Below, in pieces: positions 27,543 through 36,405 of a DNA stretch of 64,000 nucleotides. The stretch is from an uncultured Bacteroides sp. (GTDB taxonomy: Bacteria; Bacteroidota; Bacteroidia; Bacteroidales; Bacteroidaceae). The notes beneath the pieces are model-generated. The model searched no databases. It was not told where the DNA came from and saw nothing but the letters and a program-made list of their open reading frames with translations. A program made the translations under genes and the position numbers. The stretch is taken from NCBI RefSeq assembly GCF_963677945.1, contig NZ_OY782578.1, forward strand, positions 2,447,258 to 2,511,257, in the 5' to 3' direction. Position 1 is the stretch's first letter. Each line of letters starts with the position of its first letter.

Positions 27543-28883
27543 TTGGACCCAGATGCGTTTTTATGCCAATTGGCAACTGTTTTTAGCGGTGTAACCGTAA
27601 ACTCTTTCTCTTTTTTTGCAGAAATAGCATTACTTTCAGCTATTCTGTTATTGTTTGTTTTGGGTTTTATTTCTGCTTCAGAGATAGCTTTTTTTTCTCT
27701 TTCAACATCCGATTTGAATAGTCTTGGATTGCGTAATAACCTTTCAGATAGAAATATCCATTTTCTTCTTGAGAAATCTGATCGTTTATTGGCTACAATT
27801 CATGTAACTAAAATGTTTGTGAACATAGCAATAATTATGCTATGTAATGCATTCTTTTTGGAAGTCTTTGATACTGGAAACTCAACCTGGACAGGAGTTT
27901 TAATCTTTACTTTTGCATTAACTTTTGTCTTGTTACTTTTTGGTGAGATTATTTCTAAAATTTATTCAGCGCAACGTACGCTTTCCTTTTGTAGGTTTGC
28001 TGCTCCAATTATAACAGTTCTTGGATATCTGTTCTTGCCAATTGTATTAATATTGATTCGCTCTAATACTTATACTAATAAATATCTGGCAAGAAAAAGC
28101 TATGGTTTGTCGGTTGATGAATTATCTCATGCGCTTGAACTTACAGATAAAGAAGATTTGTCAGACGAAAAACAGATTCTCGAAGGAATTATCCGCTTTG
28201 GTGGTGAAACGGCAAAAGAGATTATGACCTCACGCTTAGATGTGGTTGATTTGAGTATTAAGGCGTCTTATAAAGAAGTATTGCAGTGCATTATTGAAAA
28301 TGTTTATTCACGTATTCCTGTGTATTCAGGATCGAGGGATAACATTAAAGGAATTCTTTATATAAAAGACTTGCTGCCTCATTTGAATAAAGCAGATAAT
28401 TTTCGTTGGCAGTCGCTTATCCGTCCGGCTTATTTTGTGCCGGAAACAAAAATGATTGATGATTTGCTGAGAGACTTTCAGGCAAACAAAATTCATATTG
28501 CTATTGTTGTGGATGAATTTGGTGGAACCTCCGGCATTGTCACCATGGAAGATATTTTAGAAGAAATAGTTGGTGAGATACGCGATGAATATGATGAAGA
28601 AGAAAATACATTCGTTAAGTTGAATGATAATAGTTATATTTTTGAAGCGAAAACCCAGCTCACTGATTTCTACAAGATAGCCAATATAAATAATGTTGCA
28701 TTTGAACAAATAGCTGGAGATGCTGATACTCTTGCTGGTTTACTGTTGGAAATAAAAGGTGAATTTCCGGCTTTGCATGAAGTTATAAGTTATAATGGTT
28801 ATGATTTTGAAGTTCTGAAGATGGATGAACGTCGTATTTTAAAGGTTAAATTTACTATCCATGAAGAGGCAGCAGACTTATAA
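27543..28883 (+). CDS. gldE: Gliding motility-associated protein GldE (CNNM/CorC-HlyC type)
   Basis: 446 residues starting at TTG: the reading MDPDAF at this codon matches the usual GldE N-terminus, and no ATG is near. The protein has a DUF21 membrane domain with three or four helices (about 25-185), two CBS domains (about 210-330), and a C-terminal CorC_HlyC domain with DEFGGTSGIVTMEDILEEIVGEI. GldE belongs to the gld set linked to the type IX secretion system in gliding species, but its homologues are also kept in non-gliding Bacteroides. Overlaps gldD by 23 bases. Confidence 0.9.
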   Translation: MDPDAFLCQLATVFSGVTVNSFSFFAEIALLSAILLLFVLGFISASEIAFFSLSTSDLNSLGLRNNLSDRNIHFLLEKSDRLLATIHVTKMFVNIAIIMLCNAFFLEVFDTGNSTWTGVLIFTFALTFVLLLFGEIISKIYSAQRTLSFCRFAAPIITVLGYLFLPIVLILIRSNTYTNKYLARKSYGLSVDELSHALELTDKEDLSDEKQILEGIIRFGGETAKEIMTSRLDVVDLSIKASYKEVLQCIIENVYSRIPVYSGSRDNIKGILYIKDLLPHLNKADNFRWQSLIRPAYFVPETKMIDDLLRDFQANKIHIAIVVDEFGGTSGIVTMEDILEEIVGEIRDEYDEEENTFVKLNDNSYIFEAKTQLTDFYKIANINNVAFEQIAGDADTLAGLLLEIKGEFPALHEVISYNGYDFEVLKMDERRILKVKFTIHEEAADL

Positions 28884-29463
28884 AGTTTTTATGGGTATTT
28901 ATCTCTTGCTATTATTGCTTTTGGTAATGATGACTTGTTCGTTTCCTGCATCCGGAAAGAAGGAGAAGGCGAATTCTAAATTGAACTTTCCGAAAGCTGT
29001 GTATGCTTCCACTACGGATTCTTTGCCATTTACTTTCGATTTGTCTAATCAGGCAAAGTTTACCTGGCAGAAGAATAAGCCGGGAGAGTATTTCTGTAAT
29101 GTAATTTATCTTTCCCTGAATGCGCAGCTATACTGTACTTATCATGCCATAACTTCTGATAAATTCCGGGATTTTGCAGAAGAAAGCCGGAAAATGGTTT
29201 ATCAGCATACAACGGTGGCTACGGGAATAAATGAAAAGAGATACGATAACGACTTGTCTCATGTACATGGAATATTATATGATATTCAAGGTAATGTTGC
29301 AACTCCTGTTCAGATAGCTTTAACGGATAGCAATCACTATTTTTTTAATGCTTCTCTCTACTTTAATATGACACCTGATGTTGATTCTATTGCACCTGCA
29401 TTGAACTATATTCGTAAAGACATTATTCGTATTATGGAATCGTTTAAAGTAAAATCTCATTAA
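28861..29463 (+). CDS. gldD: Gliding motility lipoprotein GldD
   Basis: 200 residues. A hydrophobic N-terminal segment (residues 10-27) ends in TCSFPASG, probably a lipoprotein signal with C26. The body has the GldD pattern of FPKAVYA, GEYFCNVIY and HVHGILYDIQGNVATPVQ. It overlaps gldE, as expected for a gldE-gldD pair. The role in non-gliding species is unknown; envelope maintenance is the usual guess. The next gene begins 2 bases after its stop. Confidence 0.88.
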   Translation: MKRQQTYKVFMGIYLLLLLLLVMMTCSFPASGKKEKANSKLNFPKAVYASTTDSLPFTFDLSNQAKFTWQKNKPGEYFCNVIYLSLNAQLYCTYHAITSDKFRDFAEESRKMVYQHTTVATGINEKRYDNDLSHVHGILYDIQGNVATPVQIALTDSNHYFFNASLYFNMTPDVDSIAPALNYIRKDIIRIMESFKVKSH

Positions 29464-29465
29464 GC

Positions 29466-30089
29466 ATGGCAGTTTTTGAAACACATATTGAAGTTGATTA
29501 CAGATGGGGTATCTGGAAAATGGAAGAGACGGAAGATGATTTGCTTTCGCTTTTTTCCGATCAATTTCAGATAAAGGAGAAGATGCAGCATTTATCCGCC
29601 AAAGGCAGACGTTTGGAATGGCTTTCTGTTCGTGCTCTCTTGAAAAGTCTTTGCGGTGAAGAGAAGCAAATTGAATATTATCCTTCAGGGATGCCTTATT
29701 TGTCGGATCAATCTTTTTATATCAGTATTTCTCATACTCGTGGATATGTAGCGGTTATCCTGAGTGCTCAAAAGAAAGTTGGAATAGATATTGAGCAATA
29801 TGGGGAAAGAATTCTTAAACTTGGTGCAAAGTTTCTGAGTGAACAGGAAATGAATGCTATTAATCCTGATAAAAAAGTTTATCATCTGCTATTGTACTGG
29901 TCGGGAAAAGAAACGGTTTTTAAGGTGCTTGGCGAACAAGTGGCCGACTTTAAAAAGTATTTGCTGATAGAACCCTTTGTTCCTGAAGAGAATGGTGTGT
30001 TTAATGCGAAGGAATTAAAGACTGATGCTCAACAACGTTTCCTTGTCTATTACCAGACTCATCCTGATTTTGTGATTACCTGGTGCTGA
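29466..30089 (+). CDS. 4'-phosphopantetheinyl transferase (Sfp/AcpT type)
   Basis: 207 residues. Adds the phosphopantetheine arm of CoA to carrier proteins. It has the two signature motifs: VGIDIEQYGERI with the metal-binding acidic residues (about 100-111) and YWSGKETVFKVLG (about 144-156), plus the SISHTRGYVAVILS segment before them. It starts two bases after gldD, so is cotranscribed. No polyketide or peptide synthetase gene is in the window, so a housekeeping carrier protein is the likely substrate. Confidence 0.92.
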   Translation: MAVFETHIEVDYRWGIWKMEETEDDLLSLFSDQFQIKEKMQHLSAKGRRLEWLSVRALLKSLCGEEKQIEYYPSGMPYLSDQSFYISISHTRGYVAVILSAQKKVGIDIEQYGERILKLGAKFLSEQEMNAINPDKKVYHLLLYWSGKETVFKVLGEQVADFKKYLLIEPFVPEENGVFNAKELKTDAQQRFLVYYQTHPDFVITWC

Positions 30090-30243
30090 TCTTTCTGTTC
30101 TTTCTGCTCTTGCCTCAATTATAAAATGGTATTTTACCGGAATTCTATAAGTTGTTGGTTATCTAATTAGCTTGATAATGAATTCGATAAACGGCTAATG
30201 CTTTACCGATTTGAGTTATTATTTAATATGAAAACAGATTTGT

Positions 30244-32238
30244 TTATCGACTTTTAGTTAGGATGGATGATTCACCATTTTGTGTAGGATGAAGATCTTC
30301 TACTCCGGAAACTTCTGTCGAGATTTCTCCTACAACCGTGTCTAAGTATTGATTGACTGCACTGTATATTCTTATAAAATCGACTCCTTTTACTGTAACA
30401 CTATTGCCATTCTTGTCTACTGCCCAATCGAACTTCAGCTTGCAACCATCTGAAGTGTTTGAATAGTTGTCGGCATATCCATAACTGTAAGATGCCATAA
30501 TCCATTTTCCTTGTGTGGAACTATATACTCCATTGTCAGGAAGGCGGCAACCGTTGAAGGTCATTGTTTCTCCGCTAATCCATTGCGGAAAATAAGCTTG
30601 TGCGTGATAGGAGTTATGCAAAACATATCCATTCTTATTCTGATTATCTGTCCAACGTATATTATCTGTTGAGCCGCCAGGCTTATAATATGTAATTTCG
30701 TAATTGTGAATGGTGGATGCATTGCTGTATTCCGAGCCTTTCAGTTCGTACCATTCATCGTTGGGTAATCCATCCTTGTTTGTGTCAGCAGAAACTAGAA
30801 CAATGCCTGGTTCGGCGCTGCCATCAAATGCATTTCCCAGCACTTTAATATCATATTCTCCCGAAACATTGGCAATGGTATGGTCAAAGCCCACGGTTAT
30901 ATATCCGCCGAATGCTCCGAGTGAAACTGCATAATCCTTATTGAAATAGTCCAGACACTTAGCGCACATTGAAGCAGCATTGTCGCCGCTAGTATATTCG
31001 GGAAGTACATTCACAAATTGTCCCGGCGCAGGAACGTATTCAAGTACTTTTGTAACGTATGAACTCTTACTGTTGTCTGTTGGATCTGACGGCTGACTGG
31101 TGCTTTTACTACTTGTAAATACAATAGAGTTAGGGTTAATACCTTTTGCATCTATTGTAAACTTGTGCACTCCATCTTTAGTGAAGCAAACAATACTACC
31201 ATTGATTACATAGTTCTGAGCATCGCAGATATAAACATCTCCGTTCACAGGATTCACCTCTATGTTATATGTACGGGTAATTTTGGTTCCGTCCTTAATG
31301 AAATTATCATCAATAATTTCTCCGGTACGAGTATCCATAACTTTGATGGATTCTACGTTTGAGTTGTAACTGTACAGATATGCTAGATGCCCGTATATAG
31401 TAAAGCTTACGACTGATAAATCGTAAGTCTTGATCAATTTATCTGTTTCACTGTCAATGCGATGCAGTTTGCAATCATAGTCTCCGATAGTATAATTGTA
31501 AGATTCACGGGATACCACATAAACATTTCCGGCTTCGTCGGAAAGAATGGTTCCTAAGTTATTGCGGACAGTGATTTTTTTTGTTTCGGTAAAGGTTTTC
31601 GTATCTATTACAGAGACTGTGTTATCCAGATTATTTTCATTCAGTCCGCCCGAATTGGCAACATAAAGTTTTCCATTGGCCACACAGATACCATCGGGAT
31701 TGCGTCCCACTTTTACAATTCCGTCAACTTGAAGTGTTGTTGTATCAATACGCGCTACTGTGCCGTCGAAGTTACAGATATACGCTTTGTCTTTATAGAA
31801 AGCAAAGTAGCGGGGCTGACGAGCCACTCCATTTTCGTTGAATAAAGGAATTTGTTTCTGAGAAACTCCCGTTGATATATTTAATACCTCTATTTGGCTG
31901 GAAACATTAACTGCACAGTAAAGTTTGGATCCATAGCGTTGCAAATCATTCGCCGTATCACCCAGCTTTCTGCCATTTGCCATTTTGAAGTAATCATAGC
32001 TGGTTTTATCAGTCCCTTTCTTATCTGAATCCTGAAAAGAGAGCATCTCGCTTTTATTGAAATCGTAGTAGGAAAGTGTACTGTTATTCATGTTAAACAG
32101 TCCTTCACAAAGAATATACATTCCTGCTGTTTCAGTTTCAGTGGGATGATCTCCGGTGTCTTGCAGCACGATAGTATCGTCACATGCACTGACCATTAAT
32201 GTGAGAACCAGGATAATATATAATATTTTGTTTTTCAT
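30244..32238 (-). CDS. Surface lipoprotein with beta-propeller and extra C-terminal domain, BtuG-like
   Basis: 664 residues. Lipoprotein signal with C19 in SACDDT; the two aspartates after the Cys form the acidic tag that sends Bacteroidetes lipoproteins to the surface. Residues about 40-370 are a YncE/DUF5074-type seven-blade propeller, with repeats such as GRNPDGICVANGKLYVANSG. From about 390 a second domain follows (FVNVLPEYTSGD through DEWYELKGSEY to the end). One base separates it from the upstream btuB gene. BtuG propellers bind corrinoids tightly on top of BtuB (established for B. thetaiotaomicron); the same role here is inferred from the riboswitch and the operon. The longer form with the added domain is notable. 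Confidence 0.85.
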   Translation of the reverse strand: MKNKILYIILVLTLMVSACDDTIVLQDTGDHPTETETAGMYILCEGLFNMNNSTLSYYDFNKSEMLSFQDSDKKGTDKTSYDYFKMANGRKLGDTANDLQRYGSKLYCAVNVSSQIEVLNISTGVSQKQIPLFNENGVARQPRYFAFYKDKAYICNFDGTVARIDTTTLQVDGIVKVGRNPDGICVANGKLYVANSGGLNENNLDNTVSVIDTKTFTETKKITVRNNLGTILSDEAGNVYVVSRESYNYTIGDYDCKLHRIDSETDKLIKTYDLSVVSFTIYGHLAYLYSYNSNVESIKVMDTRTGEIIDDNFIKDGTKITRTYNIEVNPVNGDVYICDAQNYVINGSIVCFTKDGVHKFTIDAKGINPNSIVFTSSKSTSQPSDPTDNSKSSYVTKVLEYVPAPGQFVNVLPEYTSGDNAASMCAKCLDYFNKDYAVSLGAFGGYITVGFDHTIANVSGEYDIKVLGNAFDGSAEPGIVLVSADTNKDGLPNDEWYELKGSEYSNASTIHNYEITYYKPGGSTDNIRWTDNQNKNGYVLHNSYHAQAYFPQWISGETMTFNGCRLPDNGVYSSTQGKWIMASYSYGYADNYSNTSDGCKLKFDWAVDKNGNSVTVKGVDFIRIYSAVNQYLDTVVGEISTEVSGVEDLHPTQNGESSILTKSR

Positions 32239-32239
32239 A

Positions 32240-34252
32240 TCAATAAATAATTCGGATGCTACCCCTGAGCTGTCTGCCGGGCATTGGATAATTTTGTACT
32301 ATTTCATATTCTTTATCAAAGAGATTTAGGACTTCTGCCTGAGCTGAAATGCTGAATCTTTTAAGTTTAAAGGTTCTCCATACTGATGCACTGTGCTCTG
32401 TGTAACCATCTAACCGATATTCCGGTGCGTTATACTGGTTTGAGAAACGTTCTCCCGAGGTCATTACTGTGTATGACAGGTTAATCCACGGAGTTTCAAA
32501 ACCAAGTCGGGCAGATCCGGAATGACGCGGCGTATAAGGAATCTGGTGATTATATGTTACCTTATCGGGCATATTGTACTTATCTGTTTTATCCATTGCC
32601 CTTTGGTAGGTATAATTTCCGGTTGCTGTGAGCTTTATTTTGCTGTTAAGGCTGAATGCTGTTTCAATATTAGTTTCCATTCCTCGAATATCAACCCTTC
32701 CAATGTTTTGCATACTCCATACAAAAAGGTTTTTGGACGGTACGGCTACTATCTTGTTACTTACTCTGTTATAGAAACCATCTACAGATAAAGAGACAAA
32801 TGGAATAATGTGATTGATGTTCTTTATCCAGTTTACTCCGGCACTGTATTCGCTGGCCTGTTCAGGCTTGAGAGTCCGTGTACCTATTGTTCCGTAATAT
32901 AAATCATTGAACGTAGGCAGACGGAAAATATCTTTATAGAGAAATCTTAATCGAAGATTCTCTTTTTTTATTGGCTGATAAGAGAGGCTGACAGAGGGTG
33001 ATAATCGGTTGCGATTATCGGCAGCAGTTCCAGTTCTAACTGATTCGCGGGTTAAAGTAGATAGAATGTGTGCCGTTGCTGTGAAGCGATTATTTACATA
33101 CTTGGCGGCAAAGGCATTTAGTAAAGTAAAGCGGGTAGGGTAGACAAAGTTTGCCATATCTGCCCTCATAGTATTTATGCTACCATCATTTGCCAAAGAA
33201 AAAGACAGAAGCGGGCTAGGGCGATACATAACAGTGCCCGAAAGGTAATATTCGTTTTGGTAATAGTTGTTTTCTGTTGCGGCGTTATAAGTTGCATTAT
33301 CCGGATTGCTGTACTTATTATATCCCCAGTTAAACTTTCCGTTCGTTAAAAGACTCCATCTGTCGGAAAATTTATTTTCATAATTAGCCTGAGCAAAGAA
33401 GTTGTTGTCTTTCAATCTTTCTGTTGCCCGCGAATTATATAGTTTATTTGAAGGAAGACCTCTGTCAGAGAAATAATAATAAGCCTTCATGCTTGCTTTT
33501 TCGTGATTGCTGAAATGCGCAAACAAATTAGCCTCTGTCTTTACTGTTTCTATATCAGAGTTTAAGCGTTTCAGCCTTTCGGTTGCAGTTCCGTTAAGCT
33601 GAGTGTAAGGATAGTCTCCATCTGCCCGCATATAATCTACGTTTACAGAAGAGGAAAATATTTTGTTCCATTGGTGGTTCAGATGAAAACCGGGATTTAA
33701 AAAGCCAAAGCTTCCTCCTTTAAATGTAACACTGGCATTTGTCTTTTTTTGGTTGAATACAGGGGTTGGACTCTTAATATTCAGAACACTAGCAGCCGAG
33801 AAAAGACGTGCCGATTGAAAGATATTATCATCTTGTCCGCTAAGTAAGCTTATTTCCTCAACATTGTCGAGAGTGAGTTTTCCTAAATCAATCTGTCCGG
33901 TTTGAGAATCGTTAATCGTAATTCCGTCATAAACCACAGCTGTGTGGTTTGCTCCCAGACTACGAACCGAGATAGTTTTTAATCCGCCAATGCCTCCATA
34001 ATCCTTCACAACTACTCCGCTGAAGAATTTTACGGCATCTGATACCAAAAGTGAACCGGACTGTTTCAATTGGTTGGCGTCCAACACCTGAAGAGGAGTC
34101 GTAGAACGAAACTCCTTTTCCTTTTTACTCTCTTTTATTACAACCTCTCCTAATTTGTGAACACGAACAGAATCTGCTTTCTGCGCCCGAACAAGCGGAC
34201 TGGCGCAGAAAGAGATTGCTAAAGAGAGAATAATGTTTCGAGTGTTAGACAT
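32240..34252 (-). CDS. btuB: TonB-dependent outer-membrane receptor, BtuB type (cobalamin uptake)
   Basis: 670 residues. Signal peptide of about 23 residues, then the plug domain (LGEVVIKES, SVRSLGANHTAVVYDGITIND) and a 22-strand barrel rich in aromatic residues ending in the terminal aromatic IRIIY. It lacks the N-terminal carboxypeptidase-like domain of SusC proteins, which fits a vitamin receptor. Assignment to cobalamin comes from the riboswitch that heads the operon and the BtuG-like partner. No inner-membrane BtuCDF genes are in the window. Confidence 0.9.
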   Translation of the reverse strand: MSNTRNIILSLAISFCASPLVRAQKADSVRVHKLGEVVIKESKKEKEFRSTTPLQVLDANQLKQSGSLLVSDAVKFFSGVVVKDYGGIGGLKTISVRSLGANHTAVVYDGITINDSQTGQIDLGKLTLDNVEEISLLSGQDDNIFQSARLFSAASVLNIKSPTPVFNQKKTNASVTFKGGSFGFLNPGFHLNHQWNKIFSSSVNVDYMRADGDYPYTQLNGTATERLKRLNSDIETVKTEANLFAHFSNHEKASMKAYYYFSDRGLPSNKLYNSRATERLKDNNFFAQANYENKFSDRWSLLTNGKFNWGYNKYSNPDNATYNAATENNYYQNEYYLSGTVMYRPSPLLSFSLANDGSINTMRADMANFVYPTRFTLLNAFAAKYVNNRFTATAHILSTLTRESVRTGTAADNRNRLSPSVSLSYQPIKKENLRLRFLYKDIFRLPTFNDLYYGTIGTRTLKPEQASEYSAGVNWIKNINHIIPFVSLSVDGFYNRVSNKIVAVPSKNLFVWSMQNIGRVDIRGMETNIETAFSLNSKIKLTATGNYTYQRAMDKTDKYNMPDKVTYNHQIPYTPRHSGSARLGFETPWINLSYTVMTSGERFSNQYNAPEYRLDGYTEHSASVWRTFKLKRFSISAQAEVLNLFDKEYEIVQNYPMPGRQLRGSIRIIY

Positions 34253-34267
34253 CTATAAGTAAAGTAT

Positions 34268-35020
34268 TTAAAGTTCGATTGTAAATCCGTCCATACAGAA
34301 ATATGCTGGAGTATTCATTCCCCAATTTCCATTGTCGGTAGAAGTCATGCTAAATTTAACCTCTGCTGCCTGGCCAAGAGCTGAAAGGTCAACCCAAGTC
34401 CACTGATCTATCAAAATCTTTTTCCCATCGCGGTAATCTGCAAGGTAAAAATCTACAGTACCAGTAGTGTTTCCTTGTGCATCCAAGCCTGTAACAGTCA
34501 GTTTCAACCAGTCGCCATCAACAAACTTCTTGGCAAGACTGTCTCCATTCTTCATAGAAAGGTAAGCGTAAGTGCTGTTTGTTACATACATACCTTTTAT
34601 AAAGTGACTTAAATTGCCTGCAAAACGAAATTTATCAGTTGAGTATGCACTTGGATTCACAGTCATATAAGTTGCACTTAGTTTTCCTGTACCAGTAATT
34701 GCACTGTTGTTAGTATATCCTGTAGTTGTTTTATCTGTTTTATTTGTATAAGTAAATCCGCCGCCAAAAGATGAACTGCTTGTTACATAACTATCAAAAA
34801 CAAAATATCCGGTTTGATCTACAAATGTATTCTTGTAGCTGTACGAACCGGCTGGTTCATCCTTAAATACTCCTGTAAATTCAGATTCGGGTGAACTAAG
34901 TTTTCCTTGTAGATTTAAGGTAACGGTTGTACTGTCAATAACATTAGAATTATCGTCGTTATTGTCACAACTGCAAAGTATTACCACAGTAAGCAGTAAT
35001 AGAGAATAGATCTTTTTCAT
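34268..35020 (-). CDS. DUF4465 surface lipoprotein of the cobalamin uptake operon
   Basis: 250 residues, lipid cysteine C18 in ILCSC followed by the acidic run DNNDDN, a strong surface-export tag. The body is a DUF4465 beta-sandwich, visible in SPESEFTGVFKD, a GGGFTYTNKTDK strand and the ending YFCMDGFTIEL. It is the first gene behind the cobalamin riboswitch and before btuB. I recall that DUF4465-like proteins in such operons include the B12-binding BtuH class, so corrinoid capture is likely; this is a recollection rather than a search result. Confidence 0.85.
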   Translation of the reverse strand: MKKIYSLLLLTVVILCSCDNNDDNSNVIDSTTVTLNLQGKLSSPESEFTGVFKDEPAGSYSYKNTFVDQTGYFVFDSYVTSSSSFGGGFTYTNKTDKTTTGYTNNSAITGTGKLSATYMTVNPSAYSTDKFRFAGNLSHFIKGMYVTNSTYAYLSMKNGDSLAKKFVDGDWLKLTVTGLDAQGNTTGTVDFYLADYRDGKKILIDQWTWVDLSALGQAAEVKFSMTSTDNGNWGMNTPAYFCMDGFTIEL

Positions 35021-35107
35021 CTTGTCTATGTCTTTATAAATTAAGTAATAAAAAAATTGAATTTCTTAGTGATAAGCTCGTTCCTCGCAAGCTTTATACT
35101 TAAAAAT

Positions 35108-35290
35108 GTCTGGCAGGTCTTCTGACTCGTTTCCGTTGGTAAGCGCCTTCCCGAACTTCATTGTTCAGTGGTATTGAGTGCTTGCTTACAACGTTTTGTA
35201 GAAACTTACAGCAGCGGGACTGTTCAGGATTTTCACCTGATTCCCTTTTAATCACTTCTCCGATAAGGAGATATGGTGAACCAAAGCGCC
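35108..35290 (-). ncRNA. Cobalamin riboswitch controlling the DUF4465-btuB-propeller operon
   Basis: On the minus strand the leader contains the B12-box-like core (CCTGAACAGTCCCGCTGCTG) preceded by GGGAATCAGGTG, and ends with GAGTCAGAAGACCTGCCAG, the conserved 3' part of the cobalamin riboswitch aptamer. A small hairpin with AAGCT/AGCTT arms follows at 35074-35094 and may be the regulatory hairpin that pairs with the aptamer and hides the start region. In the family, cobalamin binding lowers expression. Confidence 0.93.
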
Positions 35291-35291
35291 G

Positions 35292-35321
35292 CAAAGTTAG
35301 AAAGAAATTCCATATTCACAA
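35292..35321 (-). promoter_or_regulatory. Promoter of the cobalamin uptake operon
   Basis: Read on the minus strand: TTG (35321-35319), 19 bases, TAACTTTG (35299-35292). It lies right at the 5' edge of the riboswitch. The same layout stands before the second riboswitch. Confidence 0.7.
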
Positions 35322-35406
35322 TTATTTCTTTCGTTTTCCTTTATTTAATCTTTTTCTCTTATAAAAGTAAAGGCGGGCAATTAGCTATTTATTCTCAGAG
35401 AATTAT

Positions 35407-35414
35407 TATCTTTG
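35407..35414 (+). promoter_or_regulatory. Probable -7 box of the HU-HIG type gene
   Basis: TATCTTTG fits TAnnTTTG. It would start transcription at about 35421 and so place the repeat cluster at 35433-35512 in the mRNA leader. The -33 element is poor. Confidence 0.4.
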
Positions 35415-35432
35415 TCTATATATATTAATATT

Positions 35433-35512
35433 AAGGTCGTGACCCTGTCTAATTGAGGTCGTGACCCTGATTATTTACCCTCACGACCTTGTTTGATCAG
35501 GGTTGGGACCCT
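35433..35512 (+). repeat. Direct and inverted repeats in the leader of the HU-HIG type gene
   Basis: AGGTCGTGACCCTG occurs twice (35434-35447 and 35456-35469). TCACGACCTT at 35481-35490 is complementary to the first half of either copy, and ATCAGGGT at 35496-35503 to the second half. CAGGGTTGGGACCCT (35498-35512) can also form a hairpin by itself. As RNA these parts offer mutually exclusive pairings; as DNA they could be operator sites. Confidence 0.7.
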
Positions 35513-35579
35513 AAAAATAATTTTTCGGGATTAAATAATTAATATGATAAGAGTAATCACTTAATCTAAAAAGGAAAAA

Positions 35580-35990
35580 ATGGCAATTCGTTACAGTGTT
35601 CACACCTATGCTATTAAGAGTAGTAAAACAGGTGAGTTGAAGAAATCTAATTGGGTAAGCGTAAAAAGTAAAAATAACTATCGTACAGAAGATTTGGCTG
35701 AAGAACTCAGTGGCGGTTCGTCGGCAAAGAAAGGAGAGCTTTTGAGTGCATTTACACGAATTTTCGCTTGCATTGAGGAAAAGCTGAAAGATGGTCATAG
35801 TGTTACTATTGACGGTTACGGAACTTTTCAGCTTACTGCACAAATTAAAGCAGGAAAAGAGGATGAAGATTTTCGTGCGGAATCTGTAGAATTGAAGAAT
35901 GTGGTTTTTAATGCAACCCGTCAGGCAAAAAAGAGAATCAATGCAGCAGGATTTGAACGGTATAACGATAATATCCGTCATAACAGATAG
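35580..35990 (+). CDS. HU-like DNA-binding protein (HU-HIG type)
   Basis: 136 residues. Compared with HU it has an N-terminal beta-rich part (MAIRYSVHTYAIKSSKTGE) and a longer C-terminal tail. The HU core is visible in KKGELLSAFTRIFACIEEKL, followed by DGYGTFQLTAQIKAG. Such proteins, about 120-160 residues, are numerous in Bacteroides and of unknown special role. It has its own promoter-like element and an unusual leader with repeats, and is followed by a bidirectional terminator facing the orphan riboswitch. Confidence 0.88.
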   Translation: MAIRYSVHTYAIKSSKTGELKKSNWVSVKSKNNYRTEDLAEELSGGSSAKKGELLSAFTRIFACIEEKLKDGHSVTIDGYGTFQLTAQIKAGKEDEDFRAESVELKNVVFNATRQAKKRINAAGFERYNDNIRHNR

Positions 35991-36036
35991 AAAAAAATAC
36001 GCCCGGGCGAATCACTTCGACCGGGTGTGTTTTCAA
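35991..36036. terminator. Bidirectional terminator between the HU-HIG gene and the orphan riboswitch
   Basis: GC-rich hairpin: CGCCCGG (36000-36006) pairs with CCGGGTG (36021-36027), and CGAA with TTCG inside, loop TCAC. An A-run precedes and a T-run follows, so it works in both directions. Confidence 0.85.
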
Positions 36037-36218
36037 TAAACTTGGCAGAGTTTAATTGATTATATACTATTGTCATTAAGTATTCACTCTTTCAAAAGGA
36101 TATAATAATCCTATTGCTTTATTGTATTAAGTATAAAAAATGATAGCGAATAACCTGAATATTGTAAAACGGTTATAAGATTCAATGGCTCTGTCCTCGA
36201 AAGCTGTTGAAATACAAG

Positions 36219-36405
36219 CATGGCAGGTCTTCTGACTCGTTTCCGTTATTAAGCTCCTTCCCGAACAACTATAGTTCAGTGGTATTGAGTGTTTGCTTAT
36301 AACGTTTTTATAGAAACTTACAGCAGCGGGACTGTTCAGGATTTTCACCTGATTCCCTTTTAATCTCTGGTTTTAAGTAAAAACAGAGAACCGATGCACC
36401 GCAAA
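36219..36405 (-). ncRNA. Second cobalamin riboswitch, with no gene behind it
   Basis: Same conserved core on the minus strand as the first copy (CCTGAACAGTCCCGCTGCTG, then GAGTCAGAAGACCTGCCATG). The variable parts differ, so it is a diverged but complete paralogue. A small hairpin with GCT..AGC ends follows at 36188-36204, as in copy 1. On the minus strand only about 190 bases lie between its end and the bidirectional terminator at 36000, without a believable gene. The next minus-strand gene is the DUF4465 gene, beyond that terminator, the convergent HU-HIG gene and the first riboswitch. Confidence 0.9.

Noticed and set aside
36109-36220. 36-codon minus-strand frame directly behind the orphan riboswitch
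   Set aside because: The ATG lies in the last bases of the aptamer, the sequence has no leader or family resemblance, and composition is that of random AT-rich DNA. It could be a leader peptide but there is no support.
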